From CAVPKN01 sp963832835 (GTDB lineage: Bacteria > Chlamydiota > Chlamydiia > Chlamydiales > JAAKFR01), in assembly GCA_963832835.1 (NCBI GenBank), contig CAWHVD010000001.1, positions 310,001-374,000 of the forward strand: DNA of 64,000 nucleotides. Reading direction: 5' to 3'. Shown here in pieces: positions 34,331 through 42,944 of this stretch (position 1 is its first letter; every line of letters begins with the position of its first letter). The notes below the pieces were generated by a model. It worked only from the letters and a program-made list of their open reading frames with translations, ran no database searches and was not told the origin of the DNA. The position numbers and the translations under genes were made by a program.

Positions 34331-34359
34331 AGTATAACAAATAAAAATTTAATAATCAA
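34331..34359 (-). promoter_or_regulatory. Sigma70/66-type promoter of the translocator operon
   Basis: On the minus strand TTGATT (34354-34359), 17 bp AT-rich spacer, TATACT (34331-34336), about 32 nt upstream of the chaperone ATG. The region 34300-34441 is very AT-rich and also serves the divergent kinase-like gene. Confidence 0.65.
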
Positions 34360-34441
34360 TTGATATTTAAAGATTTAGTTTAGATTTTTAACATTTCTTA
34401 ACAAATGATAGTAAATAACAGAAAGTATATACTAATGATTA

Positions 34442-35977
34442 ATGGAAAATAGATTATTTAAAAATATCCGCAGGCGTTGTTGGGTTATATTAACAAAAGG
34501 TTCTTTTTACCTAAATATAGCCTGGAAGTATTGCTCTATTTGTATTAAATGGGCTCTTCAATGGATTTATGATCAATTACATGTTGATGAAGCAATCTTT
34601 TTTATTCTCTTTTTATTGCACAGCTATCAGCCCAGGCAATTTAACCCCCTCCATGTCAGCCATAATTTGCGTACATTAGCCCGATTAAAGGCGTACGAGG
34701 GGTTATCCACGACTCGTCAGGGAAGGCTAGTTATTGTGCCTCCGGGCCTACAGTTCTGGCTTTTTTCCCTGTGGAACACCCTTTTGTGTGGTGCGTTACA
34801 AAGTCGCGTTGAAAAAGCCGTCTTTTATACTTACCTGACCGTTACCTTAGAGTTGAATAACCCCTTTACAAAAAGCGTGTTATTACGATTTTTAAAACAG
34901 AAGCTCTCTTTTTTGGAGCGCCATCTTGATTATGTAAAGAAGGTAAATGGAAAGCTGTGGGATCAATCTAATATCCGTCTGCACATGCACGTTTTTGAGC
35001 GCAATTCTCTACTTCAAGCTCAAGTGATTGAGACGATGCACCGGGCAGTCAAAAAGCAAGAAGAGCCCGAGATCATTAAAGAGGCGAAAATTGCTCTTGT
35101 AAAAGGGCTCCATCCGATTTTGATTACCCAAGGGGTTTCAGGTTCTTACTGGATGCGAGGACCCGATAGACACGTTCTGGGTCTTTTTAAGCCCTTTGAT
35201 GAAGAGGTTTTTGCTCCCCATAATCCTGTGGGTCCCCATTTTCAGGGAGCTTTGGGTCTGCGCAGGATACGTATAGGCTGTCGAGTAGGAGAATCAGCTC
35301 ACCATGAGGTAGGGGCCTTTGTGGTAGATGAGTTTTTTGGATTTGGTATTGTTCCCAAAACGTATTATGCCCAGTTTACCCACACCAGTTTCTTTAATGC
35401 CAGAGAAGATCGGCTCAGCTCCAGAAGGACTCCTAAAACAAAAATAGGCTCTTTCCAAGAATTTGTGGATGGATTTGTACCTGTAGATCATTTGAGCATG
35501 GAAGAGAGAGCCGCGATTCCTCTTGATGAATTTCAACTTCTCATCGTCCTAGATGTGATTTTAGGGAATACCGATCGGCATATTAATAATATCCTCTTTG
35601 GAGATGAAAAGATAGCGGCCATCGATCATGGGCTTTGTTTCCCCGATCGGGGTGATGAGTTTTCCTTTTGGTATTGGAGGTATTTTGAGCAGGGGAAGCA
35701 ACCTCTGCTTCCCTCAATTGTTGAGCTGCTCAACTACTTTCCCTTTGATGCCCTCGGGCTAAAATTAAGAAAGAGATGCTTTATTTCACTGAATGCCGTG
35801 CAAAGAATGCGCGAGCGCGTTGTTTTGTTTACAGAGGCCATAAACGTGGGCCTTGTCCCCTCACAGCTCATAGATCTCTTTACAAACCTCTATCTCGATC
35901 CTCTCCGAGATCGCGACACGACCCTCAAAGAGACCGCAGCCGAGCAAGTGCGCCTTTATCAAAACGAATTTTTTTAA
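34442..35977 (+). CDS. Phosphatidylinositol 3/4-kinase-like protein, likely effector
   Basis: 511 residues. The C-terminal half looks like a PI3/PI4-kinase catalytic domain: a glycine loop region GVSGSYWMRG near residue 230, the putative ATP lysine in LGLFKPFDEE (~249), the catalytic loop LGNTDRHINNILF (~373-385; compare GDRH--N in PI kinases) and the metal motif IDHG (~394). The N-terminal 200 residues are helical and unassigned, with two hydrophobic patches. Similar kinases are used by Legionella-type pathogens to change host phosphoinositides, and the gene sits divergently beside type III translocators. HipA/FAM20-like kinases share parts of these motifs, so lipid specificity is not proven. 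No ribosome site is clear at ATG 34442. Confidence 0.65.
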   Translation: MENRLFKNIRRRCWVILTKGSFYLNIAWKYCSICIKWALQWIYDQLHVDEAIFFILFLLHSYQPRQFNPLHVSHNLRTLARLKAYEGLSTTRQGRLVIVPPGLQFWLFSLWNTLLCGALQSRVEKAVFYTYLTVTLELNNPFTKSVLLRFLKQKLSFLERHLDYVKKVNGKLWDQSNIRLHMHVFERNSLLQAQVIETMHRAVKKQEEPEIIKEAKIALVKGLHPILITQGVSGSYWMRGPDRHVLGLFKPFDEEVFAPHNPVGPHFQGALGLRRIRIGCRVGESAHHEVGAFVVDEFFGFGIVPKTYYAQFTHTSFFNAREDRLSSRRTPKTKIGSFQEFVDGFVPVDHLSMEERAAIPLDEFQLLIVLDVILGNTDRHINNILFGDEKIAAIDHGLCFPDRGDEFSFWYWRYFEQGKQPLLPSIVELLNYFPFDALGLKLRKRCFISLNAVQRMRERVVLFTEAINVGLVPSQLIDLFTNLYLDPLRDRDTTLKETAAEQVRLYQNEFF

Positions 35978-36705
35978 TCACTCAATCTTTCTTCTTCAAA
36001 ACTAGCAATCATGTCTTTTACTTTTTGCATTGCTTGTTCATTTCCATTTTCGACGTTCATTGGATCAAATATATCTTGAAAAGCGAATTCAACAGACCGA
36101 CATCCATAATACGGATTAGCTACTATCTGGTTTATTACTGGCCAAAATCGTAAGACAACTAAAATTGTCGCTAAATCTGAGTCTTTGTAGGTCTGAACAA
36201 ATTTTTCAAATCGCTCTGTGGACTCTTTTCGCGGAGCTGCCCAAAACCAAAAATAATAATTTGCATCCGGAAAATCATCAATTTTAGATTTGATCTTCTC
36301 TACTAAGTCTTTTCTTATGTCGCATTCAACTTTTCCCTTCCTTTCTTTGGGGAGGTTATGGGGTGGGACTTGGAGAGATTGAGTTTGATGGTTTTGGGGT
36401 TTGATATTTTTATCACTTTCAAGTCGTGTTTTTTGCGAAACGTTAAAACAGTGGCTTAGTAAAAGAGCTACAATTCCCCCTCCTCCCCCAGAAGCTAACA
36501 AGATAATTACATCTATCTGGCTGAGATGGGTCAATGCCCCGACATGGAAATAGCTGCACAGGCCAGTTCCTATGGTGGCTAGGCCCCCTATTCCCAGAAT
36601 GATACATATTGCGAAGCCTAGTTTTTTCCATTGAACCGGCTCGTTGGACACCCGCTGCGATTGGGGAGGGCTCAGAGATGAATTTGTAATTGAAGTATCT
36701 GACAT
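35974..36705 (-). CDS. Unknown protein with paired membrane helices (Inc-like)
   Basis: 243 residues. Residues ~28-50 and ~62-85 form two hydrophobic helices separated by a short hydrophilic turn (GFAICIILGIGGLATIG, then DVIILLASGGGGGIVALLL). This is the bilobed profile used to predict chlamydial inclusion membrane proteins. The remaining ~150 residues are polar with no known motif. The stop overlaps the end of the convergent kinase-like gene by 4 nt. Function unknown; Inc status is a structural guess. Confidence 0.55.
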   Translation of the reverse strand: MSDTSITNSSLSPPQSQRVSNEPVQWKKLGFAICIILGIGGLATIGTGLCSYFHVGALTHLSQIDVIILLASGGGGGIVALLLSHCFNVSQKTRLESDKNIKPQNHQTQSLQVPPHNLPKERKGKVECDIRKDLVEKIKSKIDDFPDANYYFWFWAAPRKESTERFEKFVQTYKDSDLATILVVLRFWPVINQIVANPYYGCRSVEFAFQDIFDPMNVENGNEQAMQKVKDMIASFEEERLSD

Positions 36706-36840
36706 CGTGGTCCTTTAGATATTAAACTGAAATAAGTATACATAAAAAATGTTATAGTTGCATTAAGATTTTTGGTTTTTTTTGCGCGGGCCTCGGCAAA
36801 GCTTTTTCAATGATCAAAGAGAACAGGAGTTGAATAGGAC

Positions 36841-39030
36841 CTATTTGTAAATGCCCTGGGCGGCAGTCATGTACATTTGGTTCAAAAGCTGCAAGGCTGT
36901 TGAAACCACAGTCCACTCCTGCTGGATCTCGGTCATCCGCATCTGTAGAATCATCTGTTGGTTTTGTCCCTGGTCCGAATAGGTTTGTTGGAAAGTCGTT
37001 ACTTCCGAAGCGATGTTGACAAGCCCGCCTTGCGAGGCCGGGGGCTTAACCGTGGGATCTCCATTGATGACCACCCGTTCGCCATTGCCAATTGCAGATT
37101 GCCAGCCCTCGGGCGGGAAGGAACCTGGACCGGCAGCACCATAAACATTGAAGTTTTTTGATTTCGTTTGGGGTGGTGTTGGATCCCCAATGGTAATATT
37201 GCTAAGAGCTGTTTTGAGTTGATTCAATTGAACAAGACTAGCTTTAAGGTCTCCTTGCATTTTTTCTAGAGAAGCTTTCTGTGCTTGCAAGATTTTTAAT
37301 TGAGAGGCCGTTGGTGGAGGGGGGCCTTTCATTTTTTCATTGATCTTATTGATGTCACTTTGGGCCTGGTTATAAGCTTTTTTTGCGCTGTTGATGTCTT
37401 TACTTACCTGAGCTTTTTCATTGCTCAGCTGCTGTTTAGCTTGAGATACGCTGCCAGAAAAACCGGTTCCTTGTTTGTGTAAAGAGTTGCTAAAATCATA
37501 GTTGGTGGCAGCACCGTTGAAATCATTGATCGTGTTGAGCAGTGAGTTACCAAACTGGGCTCCCATGTTATCTAAAAATAAGAGCATAGCAAGCTGCTCT
37601 AAGTAAGCCTGTTGGCCTGGCATATAGTGATGTAAGATGGCATTGGCAAACTGGTTAGGTAATGAGCCGGCAGATGCTCCAACTCCTTTACTAGCCTCTG
37701 TTGCCTGGGCTCCTAGCCCCGGCGCCTCGCCTGCCGCATAGGATTGGCCAACGGCCCAGGCGGCGCTTTTACCTAAATGTTCTTGGATGCCGGATAAGGC
37801 CTTGACTGTATCTGTAAAGCCCTGGACTTTGTTCTGGTTGGTATCAATCTCTTGGGTTGCTGATTGTGTGAGCCCCCCTACCGCTTTTTCTAAGGCTGCA
37901 ATGCTAGGTCCACCGGGGGAATAAGCTGCGAGAATTGCACTTTGAAACTCTTCATTGGGGCTGATGCTTCCATTTTCCTGGGTAGCAAATGATTCGCCTG
38001 AATACCCTTTAGTTTCGGGAAAACCCTTTTTACCCAGTACATCTTCGATCGAATCCCCTAAATTTTGCATAAACGGGAGGTTGGAACTTTGCAAGTTGCT
38101 TTCTTTAAGGAAGGCTTTGAGATGGGCTGCAATCTGCTCAGGAGTGGCCTGGGGGTTTGCTTTCAGAAAAGCAGAAAGCTTACTGTGGATCAGCGTATCC
38201 GCAATGACTTGAGTGAGGGGCTCGCCCGAGCCTGTTTTGAATTGTTCGAGTTGTTTAAATAAAGAGCCAAGAGATTGTTGTTGCGCAGGATTTAGCTCTC
38301 CATAGCGGTTGGCGAGCGATTGCAGGTTTTCGATTAACCCTTGAAATTGCTTGGGGCTAGGAGGTGTTGCCGTAAGGGCCTTTTTCATCTCTTTCAATTG
38401 GTCAATCACTTCTCCAAGTGCCTGAATTTTTGCTTGAAGCTCTTTAATTTCATCCTGGTAGTCTTGTATGTTCCCTTTGTTATCTCCCATAAGCGATTGG
38501 AGCATGATGACTTGCGTATTCCAAAAGCCTCTTTGGCTGTTAGGGGGTAAGTTGGAGGCGAACTTATTAAGTTGTTGCAGAATCGTATTCAAGCTTTGCA
38601 TTTGCCCAGGTGAGAGCTGAGGAAAGGATTGGGCGGTTTTTTGCAATTCCTCCAGCATCCCTTTTGTTTGTGATGCAAGCTTTGGATCGGCTTGACTCAT
38701 CAGTAGGATCAATTTTTCTAAAGTCTCCATCTGGGTTTTCACAAGACCTTGAGTGGTGTTAAACAGGCTCGCATGGGCGCTATCTTCAGCAGAACCGTTA
38801 TCTGAAATACTCGCGAAGCTTTCTTTTAAAGAGATAACCTTGGGTCTTGTTTGGGATAATTGCTGAGCTTGCAGCGATTGAGCATAGGTTAATACATCTT
38901 TCAGGAAGGAAGATTGAGTGCGATCTTGAAGATACTGTACAATATTTTCAGTAACCCAGCTATTAGGAGGTGCTTTTCCTTCTACCATCTTGATAACCGG
39001 TGGTGGCGCCGAATGAACCTTTTCTTGCAT
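36841..39030 (-). CDS. Large Gln/Ser-rich helical protein, probable type III secreted protein
   Basis: 729 residues with no membrane helix and no signal peptide, very rich in Gln, Ser, Leu and Lys, with repeated helical segments. Coiled coil lies at ~195-215 and again at ~530-600 (KAQVSKDINSAKKAYNQAQ region). The C-terminus reads QQMILQMRMTEIQQEWTVVSTALQLLNQMY. This resembles, from memory, the C-terminal region of secreted chlamydial proteins of the CT620/CT621 (DUF582) group; I cannot verify this. It lies between translocators and mutL, where Chlamydia has only short genes. Confidence 0.6.
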   Translation of the reverse strand: MQEKVHSAPPPVIKMVEGKAPPNSWVTENIVQYLQDRTQSSFLKDVLTYAQSLQAQQLSQTRPKVISLKESFASISDNGSAEDSAHASLFNTTQGLVKTQMETLEKLILLMSQADPKLASQTKGMLEELQKTAQSFPQLSPGQMQSLNTILQQLNKFASNLPPNSQRGFWNTQVIMLQSLMGDNKGNIQDYQDEIKELQAKIQALGEVIDQLKEMKKALTATPPSPKQFQGLIENLQSLANRYGELNPAQQQSLGSLFKQLEQFKTGSGEPLTQVIADTLIHSKLSAFLKANPQATPEQIAAHLKAFLKESNLQSSNLPFMQNLGDSIEDVLGKKGFPETKGYSGESFATQENGSISPNEEFQSAILAAYSPGGPSIAALEKAVGGLTQSATQEIDTNQNKVQGFTDTVKALSGIQEHLGKSAAWAVGQSYAAGEAPGLGAQATEASKGVGASAGSLPNQFANAILHHYMPGQQAYLEQLAMLLFLDNMGAQFGNSLLNTINDFNGAATNYDFSNSLHKQGTGFSGSVSQAKQQLSNEKAQVSKDINSAKKAYNQAQSDINKINEKMKGPPPPTASQLKILQAQKASLEKMQGDLKASLVQLNQLKTALSNITIGDPTPPQTKSKNFNVYGAAGPGSFPPEGWQSAIGNGERVVINGDPTVKPPASQGGLVNIASEVTTFQQTYSDQGQNQQMILQMRMTEIQQEWTVVSTALQLLNQMYMTAAQGIYK

Positions 39031-39092
39031 CTTCCCCTCTCAAAACGTATGATTTTTGTTAATATTCACATTCTATCAAATAATAATTTAAC

Positions 39093-40736
39093 ATGATATC
39101 TAGAACTATACGTCTTTTGGACGATGCTACAATCAATCAGATCGCCGCGGGCGAGGTGATTGAAAACCCCGCTTCTGTTGTAAAAGAGCTTATTGAAAAC
39201 GCCTTAGATTCAGGGGCTTCAGAAATCTCCGTCGAAACGAAAGCGGGTGGACGCGGTTTGATCAAGGTCGTAGATGACGGCTGTGGGATGAGCCCCGACG
39301 ACCTACTGTTAGCAGTGGAACGGCATGCGACATCTAAACTCTCTAAGGCAGTTGATTTGGAGAGTTTGTCCACTTTGGGGTTCCGGGGAGAAGCTCTACC
39401 TTCCATTGCAGCAGTCAGTAAGTTTTCTGTGCATAGTTCGCAAGGAGCAGGTGGCACTCTCTTAAGCATTGAGGGAGGAAAAATGGGGGGGCTTCAACCC
39501 CTTCCTCGTCAGAAAGGGACTACCATCGAGGTGAAATCTCTTTTCTTTAACACTCCGGTACGTAAAAAATTCCAAAAGAGCTTGAGCTGGGATACAGCCG
39601 AAATACATAAAGTGTTGACCAAGTTTGCGTTGAGCTTCCCTGCTATTGGATTTTCTTGGTCCTGCGATGAACAGACACCCTTGAGTTGTCCAAGGGAGGA
39701 GGACTTTAACCAAAGAATTGCGTCCCTTTTAGGGCAAGAGTGGAGCGACAATTCAGTCCCCGTGGAACATCAACAAGGTGAGCTTAAGTTATCGGGACGG
39801 ATCGGCCGCCCCTCACAGAACCGCCCTAACCGTTCAGGCCAGTATCTGTTTATTAATCACCGCGCAGTGCTCTCCCCTTGGGTGGCACAGCAAGTGTTAG
39901 AAAGTTATGGAACACGCTTAAGCAACCACAGATATCCACTCTTTGTCCTTTATTTGACGCTCCCGCCCAGTCTGGTCGATGTGAATGTGCATCCGCAAAA
40001 ACGGGAAGTGAGGCTACGCGAAGAAGAAAGGCTTAGACCCTTCATCCTCCAATCGATTAATAGCGCCTTAGAAAACCGACCAGCAGAAGAGTCTGTCAGC
40101 CATCTGCCCCTGAATGAAGTTCCGTTGTTCCCAACATTCCCAATGCAAGAGCTCAGGAATGTTTTGCACGAGCCGTCCGTAGTCTATCGCCCTGCTCCTC
40201 CTCAAGAGCGTTTATTATTTGAAGAGCCTACCTTTTCGATTGTGGGCAAAGTGAAGCAGTACTTTTTTGTCGAAGAGGCACGGGGGATTCGGGTGGTAGA
40301 CGGTTTAAGAGCGATGGAGCGGATTGTATTTGATCAGTTGCATGTAGAAAAGGCAAAGCAGGAGGTGCAAACCTTGTTAATGCCGATACAATTAAAAATG
40401 AAAGGGAAAGATCTAGCTCTTCTTGCCTCGCATCTTACCACCCTCAATGAGATTGGAGTGAGTATCCGCCATTTTGGGGGCGACACATTCCTGGTTGATG
40501 CCATACCGGCTGTTTTAGAGCCCCAAGAAATTCCCGAATGGATTCAGATCTATCTCGAAGAGGGCCGCATTCCCCAGCAGCTCGGAAAGTGTTTGAAACG
40601 AGGATCACTGAGCATAGGAGCGGGAGCAAGCCTTGTCAAAAAACTATTTCGGTGCCACAATCCTGACTACACGCCGGCCGGAAAACTCATTCATTATCTT
40701 TTAGATCCCGAACAACTAGAAAGATTATTGCCATGA
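39093..40736 (+). CDS. mutL: DNA mismatch repair protein MutL
   Basis: 547 residues. GHKL ATPase motifs are intact: INQIAAGEVIENPASVVKEL, ELIENALDSGA, VVDDGCGM, TLGFRGEALPSI. The linker is followed by a dimerisation domain. The metal-binding endonuclease motif DQHA-x2-E of many bacterial MutL proteins is replaced by VVDGLRAMERIVF (DGLRAMER), so nicking activity is doubtful. CT575 counterpart. In Chlamydia pepP follows directly; here 13.8 kb of accessory genes intervene. Confidence 0.95.
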   Translation: MISRTIRLLDDATINQIAAGEVIENPASVVKELIENALDSGASEISVETKAGGRGLIKVVDDGCGMSPDDLLLAVERHATSKLSKAVDLESLSTLGFRGEALPSIAAVSKFSVHSSQGAGGTLLSIEGGKMGGLQPLPRQKGTTIEVKSLFFNTPVRKKFQKSLSWDTAEIHKVLTKFALSFPAIGFSWSCDEQTPLSCPREEDFNQRIASLLGQEWSDNSVPVEHQQGELKLSGRIGRPSQNRPNRSGQYLFINHRAVLSPWVAQQVLESYGTRLSNHRYPLFVLYLTLPPSLVDVNVHPQKREVRLREEERLRPFILQSINSALENRPAEESVSHLPLNEVPLFPTFPMQELRNVLHEPSVVYRPAPPQERLLFEEPTFSIVGKVKQYFFVEEARGIRVVDGLRAMERIVFDQLHVEKAKQEVQTLLMPIQLKMKGKDLALLASHLTTLNEIGVSIRHFGGDTFLVDAIPAVLEPQEIPEWIQIYLEEGRIPQQLGKCLKRGSLSIGAGASLVKKLFRCHNPDYTPAGKLIHYLLDPEQLERLLP

Positions 40737-40767
40737 ATGAGGAAATCTATATTCATGAAACTTTTTT
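40732..40767 (+). terminator. Probable terminator after mutL
   Basis: CATGAAT (40732-40738) pairs with ATTCATG (40751-40757), 12-nt loop, followed by AAAC and a run of six T. The stem overlaps the mutL stop codon. Confidence 0.45.
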
Positions 40768-40871
40768 CTAATTCATGTCTTTTCCTTGCTTGAGAGCCGC
40801 TGGGTTTGATAGGATTTACCAGATTAAGAGGTCCTTAAAATTTGAACACTCCTTTTTAAAAGTAGAAAGTT

Positions 40872-41714
40872 ATGAATGAAGCAATTTTAAAAGCAATTAA
40901 AGACCCGACTATTTTTGAAGTAGTTCTAGAAAGGGAATTCATCACTGACAGTGGCATCCAACTACTTGCAGCACATTGCCCTAATTTAGAATCCCTAACA
41001 ATGGATCTTCCAGGTGATGAAGCCTTAAAATATTTAGTCCTTTTTCCAAATCTAAAAAAATTGTTTATTAATGAAACTGCAGCCCTAGAGAGGCTGGGGT
41101 CATGGCTTGAATCGATTAGTTCCATTACCCAACTCACACATCTTGCAATAAAATTTTACCGAGATTTGGACTTTACTTGCCTTCAAGAACTTTGCAAATT
41201 AAAAGAGTTAGTATACCTCGATCTTGCATACGTCGAGCGCATATATGATGAGGATGTAAAGATTTTCTCTAATTTTCAACATCTTCGCTTTCTCAATTTA
41301 ACTCGGCCGGAATTTATTACAGATGAGGGAATGCCTGACCTTGCATCTCTTGTCAATTTGGAAGGACTCGAATTTGCGTTTGCAAGAGTGGGTAATCAGG
41401 GGCTTAAACTCCTCTCGCATCTCAAAAAACTCAAATATCTTGGTCTAAGGGGGACTCAAATTTCTGATGAGGGGTTAGCCTCATTTTCTTTTCCTCATCT
41501 TGAGATGCTTAATTTAAATCAGTGCAAGCATTTTACGGATCAGGGGTTGTTCCACTTAAAAAACCTTCCGAAGCTCCGTCAAATTTATCTGGGCGATTCC
41601 TCGCAGATAACTAAAAATGCCATCGAAAAAATAAGTTCTTCATTCCAAGTAATATGTGGTACAGACGTTGAAATTTGGAAGCTTTGGAATGAAAGTATAA
41701 AAATCTATCAATAA
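40872..41714 (+). CDS. Leucine-rich repeat protein
   Basis: 280 residues built of about nine LRR units of the ~24-residue F-box/RNI kind, for example LKKLKYLGLRGTQISDEGL, LEMLNLNQCKHFTDQGL and LRFLNLTRPEFITDEGM. No signal peptide, F-box or catalytic domain. A cytoplasmic or secreted binding protein; LRR proteins of this kind occur in amoeba-associated chlamydiae as presumed host-interaction proteins. First gene of the accessory island between mutL and pepP. Confidence 0.8.
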   Translation: MNEAILKAIKDPTIFEVVLEREFITDSGIQLLAAHCPNLESLTMDLPGDEALKYLVLFPNLKKLFINETAALERLGSWLESISSITQLTHLAIKFYRDLDFTCLQELCKLKELVYLDLAYVERIYDEDVKIFSNFQHLRFLNLTRPEFITDEGMPDLASLVNLEGLEFAFARVGNQGLKLLSHLKKLKYLGLRGTQISDEGLASFSFPHLEMLNLNQCKHFTDQGLFHLKNLPKLRQIYLGDSSQITKNAIEKISSSFQVICGTDVEIWKLWNESIKIYQ

Positions 41715-41726
41715 GGGAATTTATGA

Positions 41727-41819
41727 GTATCTGTTCACGGGGGTGAAGGAGGCACAGTTTTTTTTGGCCGTTTTACGGCCAAAAAAAACTGTGCCTCCTT
41801 CACCCCCGTGAACAGATAC
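41727..41819. repeat. Perfect inverted repeat, 45-bp arms with 3-nt loop
   Basis: Left arm 41727-41771, loop TTT, right arm 41775-41819, with no mismatch. The arms start GTATCTGTTCACGGGGGTGA and contain a run of eight T (left) or eight A (right) and GGCCGT at the centre. As RNA it would form an extremely stable hairpin in either direction. Sits between the LRR gene and the HEAT-like gene, 20 nt before the latter's ATG. Confidence 0.97.
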
Positions 41820-41839
41820 GATTTTTTAAGGTATATTAT

Positions 41840-42931
41840 ATGAAATCGATAGGTGAATTGTTTTCTGATGCACAAGCTGGTAACCTTACCAAAGAAGAGA
41901 TCGATTACGTTGCCAATAAAATTCGAGTTCTCCGGAATCGGAAAGATCCCGATCTTTATTTATGGCTCGTAGCTCTTGGAGAAGCAGGGGCTATAGATCA
42001 TAGAAAACTTATTGAAAGTTTTTTATATGCTGCCTCTGATCCAGAGGTAGCAGAAGCAGCCTTTGTAATCCTCACGAGAGATTGGGGATTTACTAAAGAT
42101 TATATCCATGAGCTTAAATTTTTTCTAAAAGGGATTGACTGGGATAAGCAGGGAAATATTCGAAAGAGTGCGATCTTTGCTGCAGAAAGTTATTTGACGC
42201 AAGATGAAGACCAAGACTTGTGTGACACCCTAATTAAAATCATTGAAGATCCAAATGAAAAAGATTCCCTTCGCGAGCAAGCCTATTTTGCCCTGCCGAA
42301 AGCAATGAGGGGAGACTTGAAATATACATTGCCACCTATGACTAAGGGAAGTAGGGTTTCTTCAGAAATTTCCCTGAGATCGACAGATGAGCTACTTCAT
42401 GAGGCAAAAGTGGGTAAGTTGACTCAAGAAGAGATCGGTTATGTTGCCAATAGAATTAAAGCAAGCCGATATAAAACAGGTCCTGATCTCCACACATTGA
42501 TTGCAATACTAGGAGAAGCTCAGGCCATAGAATACAGAGATCTTGTTGAAAGTTTTTTATATCAGCCATTTTATCCGGATATATCAGAAATAGCTTTTGT
42601 GGTCCTTACTAGTCGCTGGGGACTCATCGATGAATACATTAAGGAGTTGAAGCTGTTTTTAAAAGGAGTTGATTGGGATGAACGGGAGGATATTCGAAGG
42701 AATGCAGTATCTATAACAGGATGGTATTTGACTAATCACGAAGATAAGGATTTACTAGAAACACTCATTCGAATTGTAGAAGATGACACTGAAGATGAGC
42801 TCATACACGAGACGGCGTATCTGGCTTTGGGGGAAGCAATGGGGAGGAATATTATCCAGGTTTATTATGCTAAAGAGATAGACCCTTCGATAATTAAAGA
42901 TGCAAAACAAAGGCTAGCAGTATGCAAGTGA
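41840..42931 (+). CDS. Tandemly duplicated helical-repeat (HEAT-like) protein
   Basis: 363 residues made of two copies of a ~155-residue unit: residues ~4-157 and ~181-335. The two keep the same order of landmarks: LT-EEI-YVAN-I, DL..L-A-LGEA-AI, L-ESFLY, AFV-LT--WG, ELK-FLKG-DWD, I---A, YLT--ED-DL--TLI-I-ED. All-helical, armadillo/HEAT-like. Function unknown; such proteins can be scaffolds or immunity-type binders. Followed after 13 nt by the giant ankyrin gene with a strong ribosome site, so they are likely one transcript. Confidence 0.7.
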   Translation: MKSIGELFSDAQAGNLTKEEIDYVANKIRVLRNRKDPDLYLWLVALGEAGAIDHRKLIESFLYAASDPEVAEAAFVILTRDWGFTKDYIHELKFFLKGIDWDKQGNIRKSAIFAAESYLTQDEDQDLCDTLIKIIEDPNEKDSLREQAYFALPKAMRGDLKYTLPPMTKGSRVSSEISLRSTDELLHEAKVGKLTQEEIGYVANRIKASRYKTGPDLHTLIAILGEAQAIEYRDLVESFLYQPFYPDISEIAFVVLTSRWGLIDEYIKELKLFLKGVDWDEREDIRRNAVSITGWYLTNHEDKDLLETLIRIVEDDTEDELIHETAYLALGEAMGRNIIQVYYAKEIDPSIIKDAKQRLAVCK

Positions 42932-42944
42932 GGAGAAGGAAATT

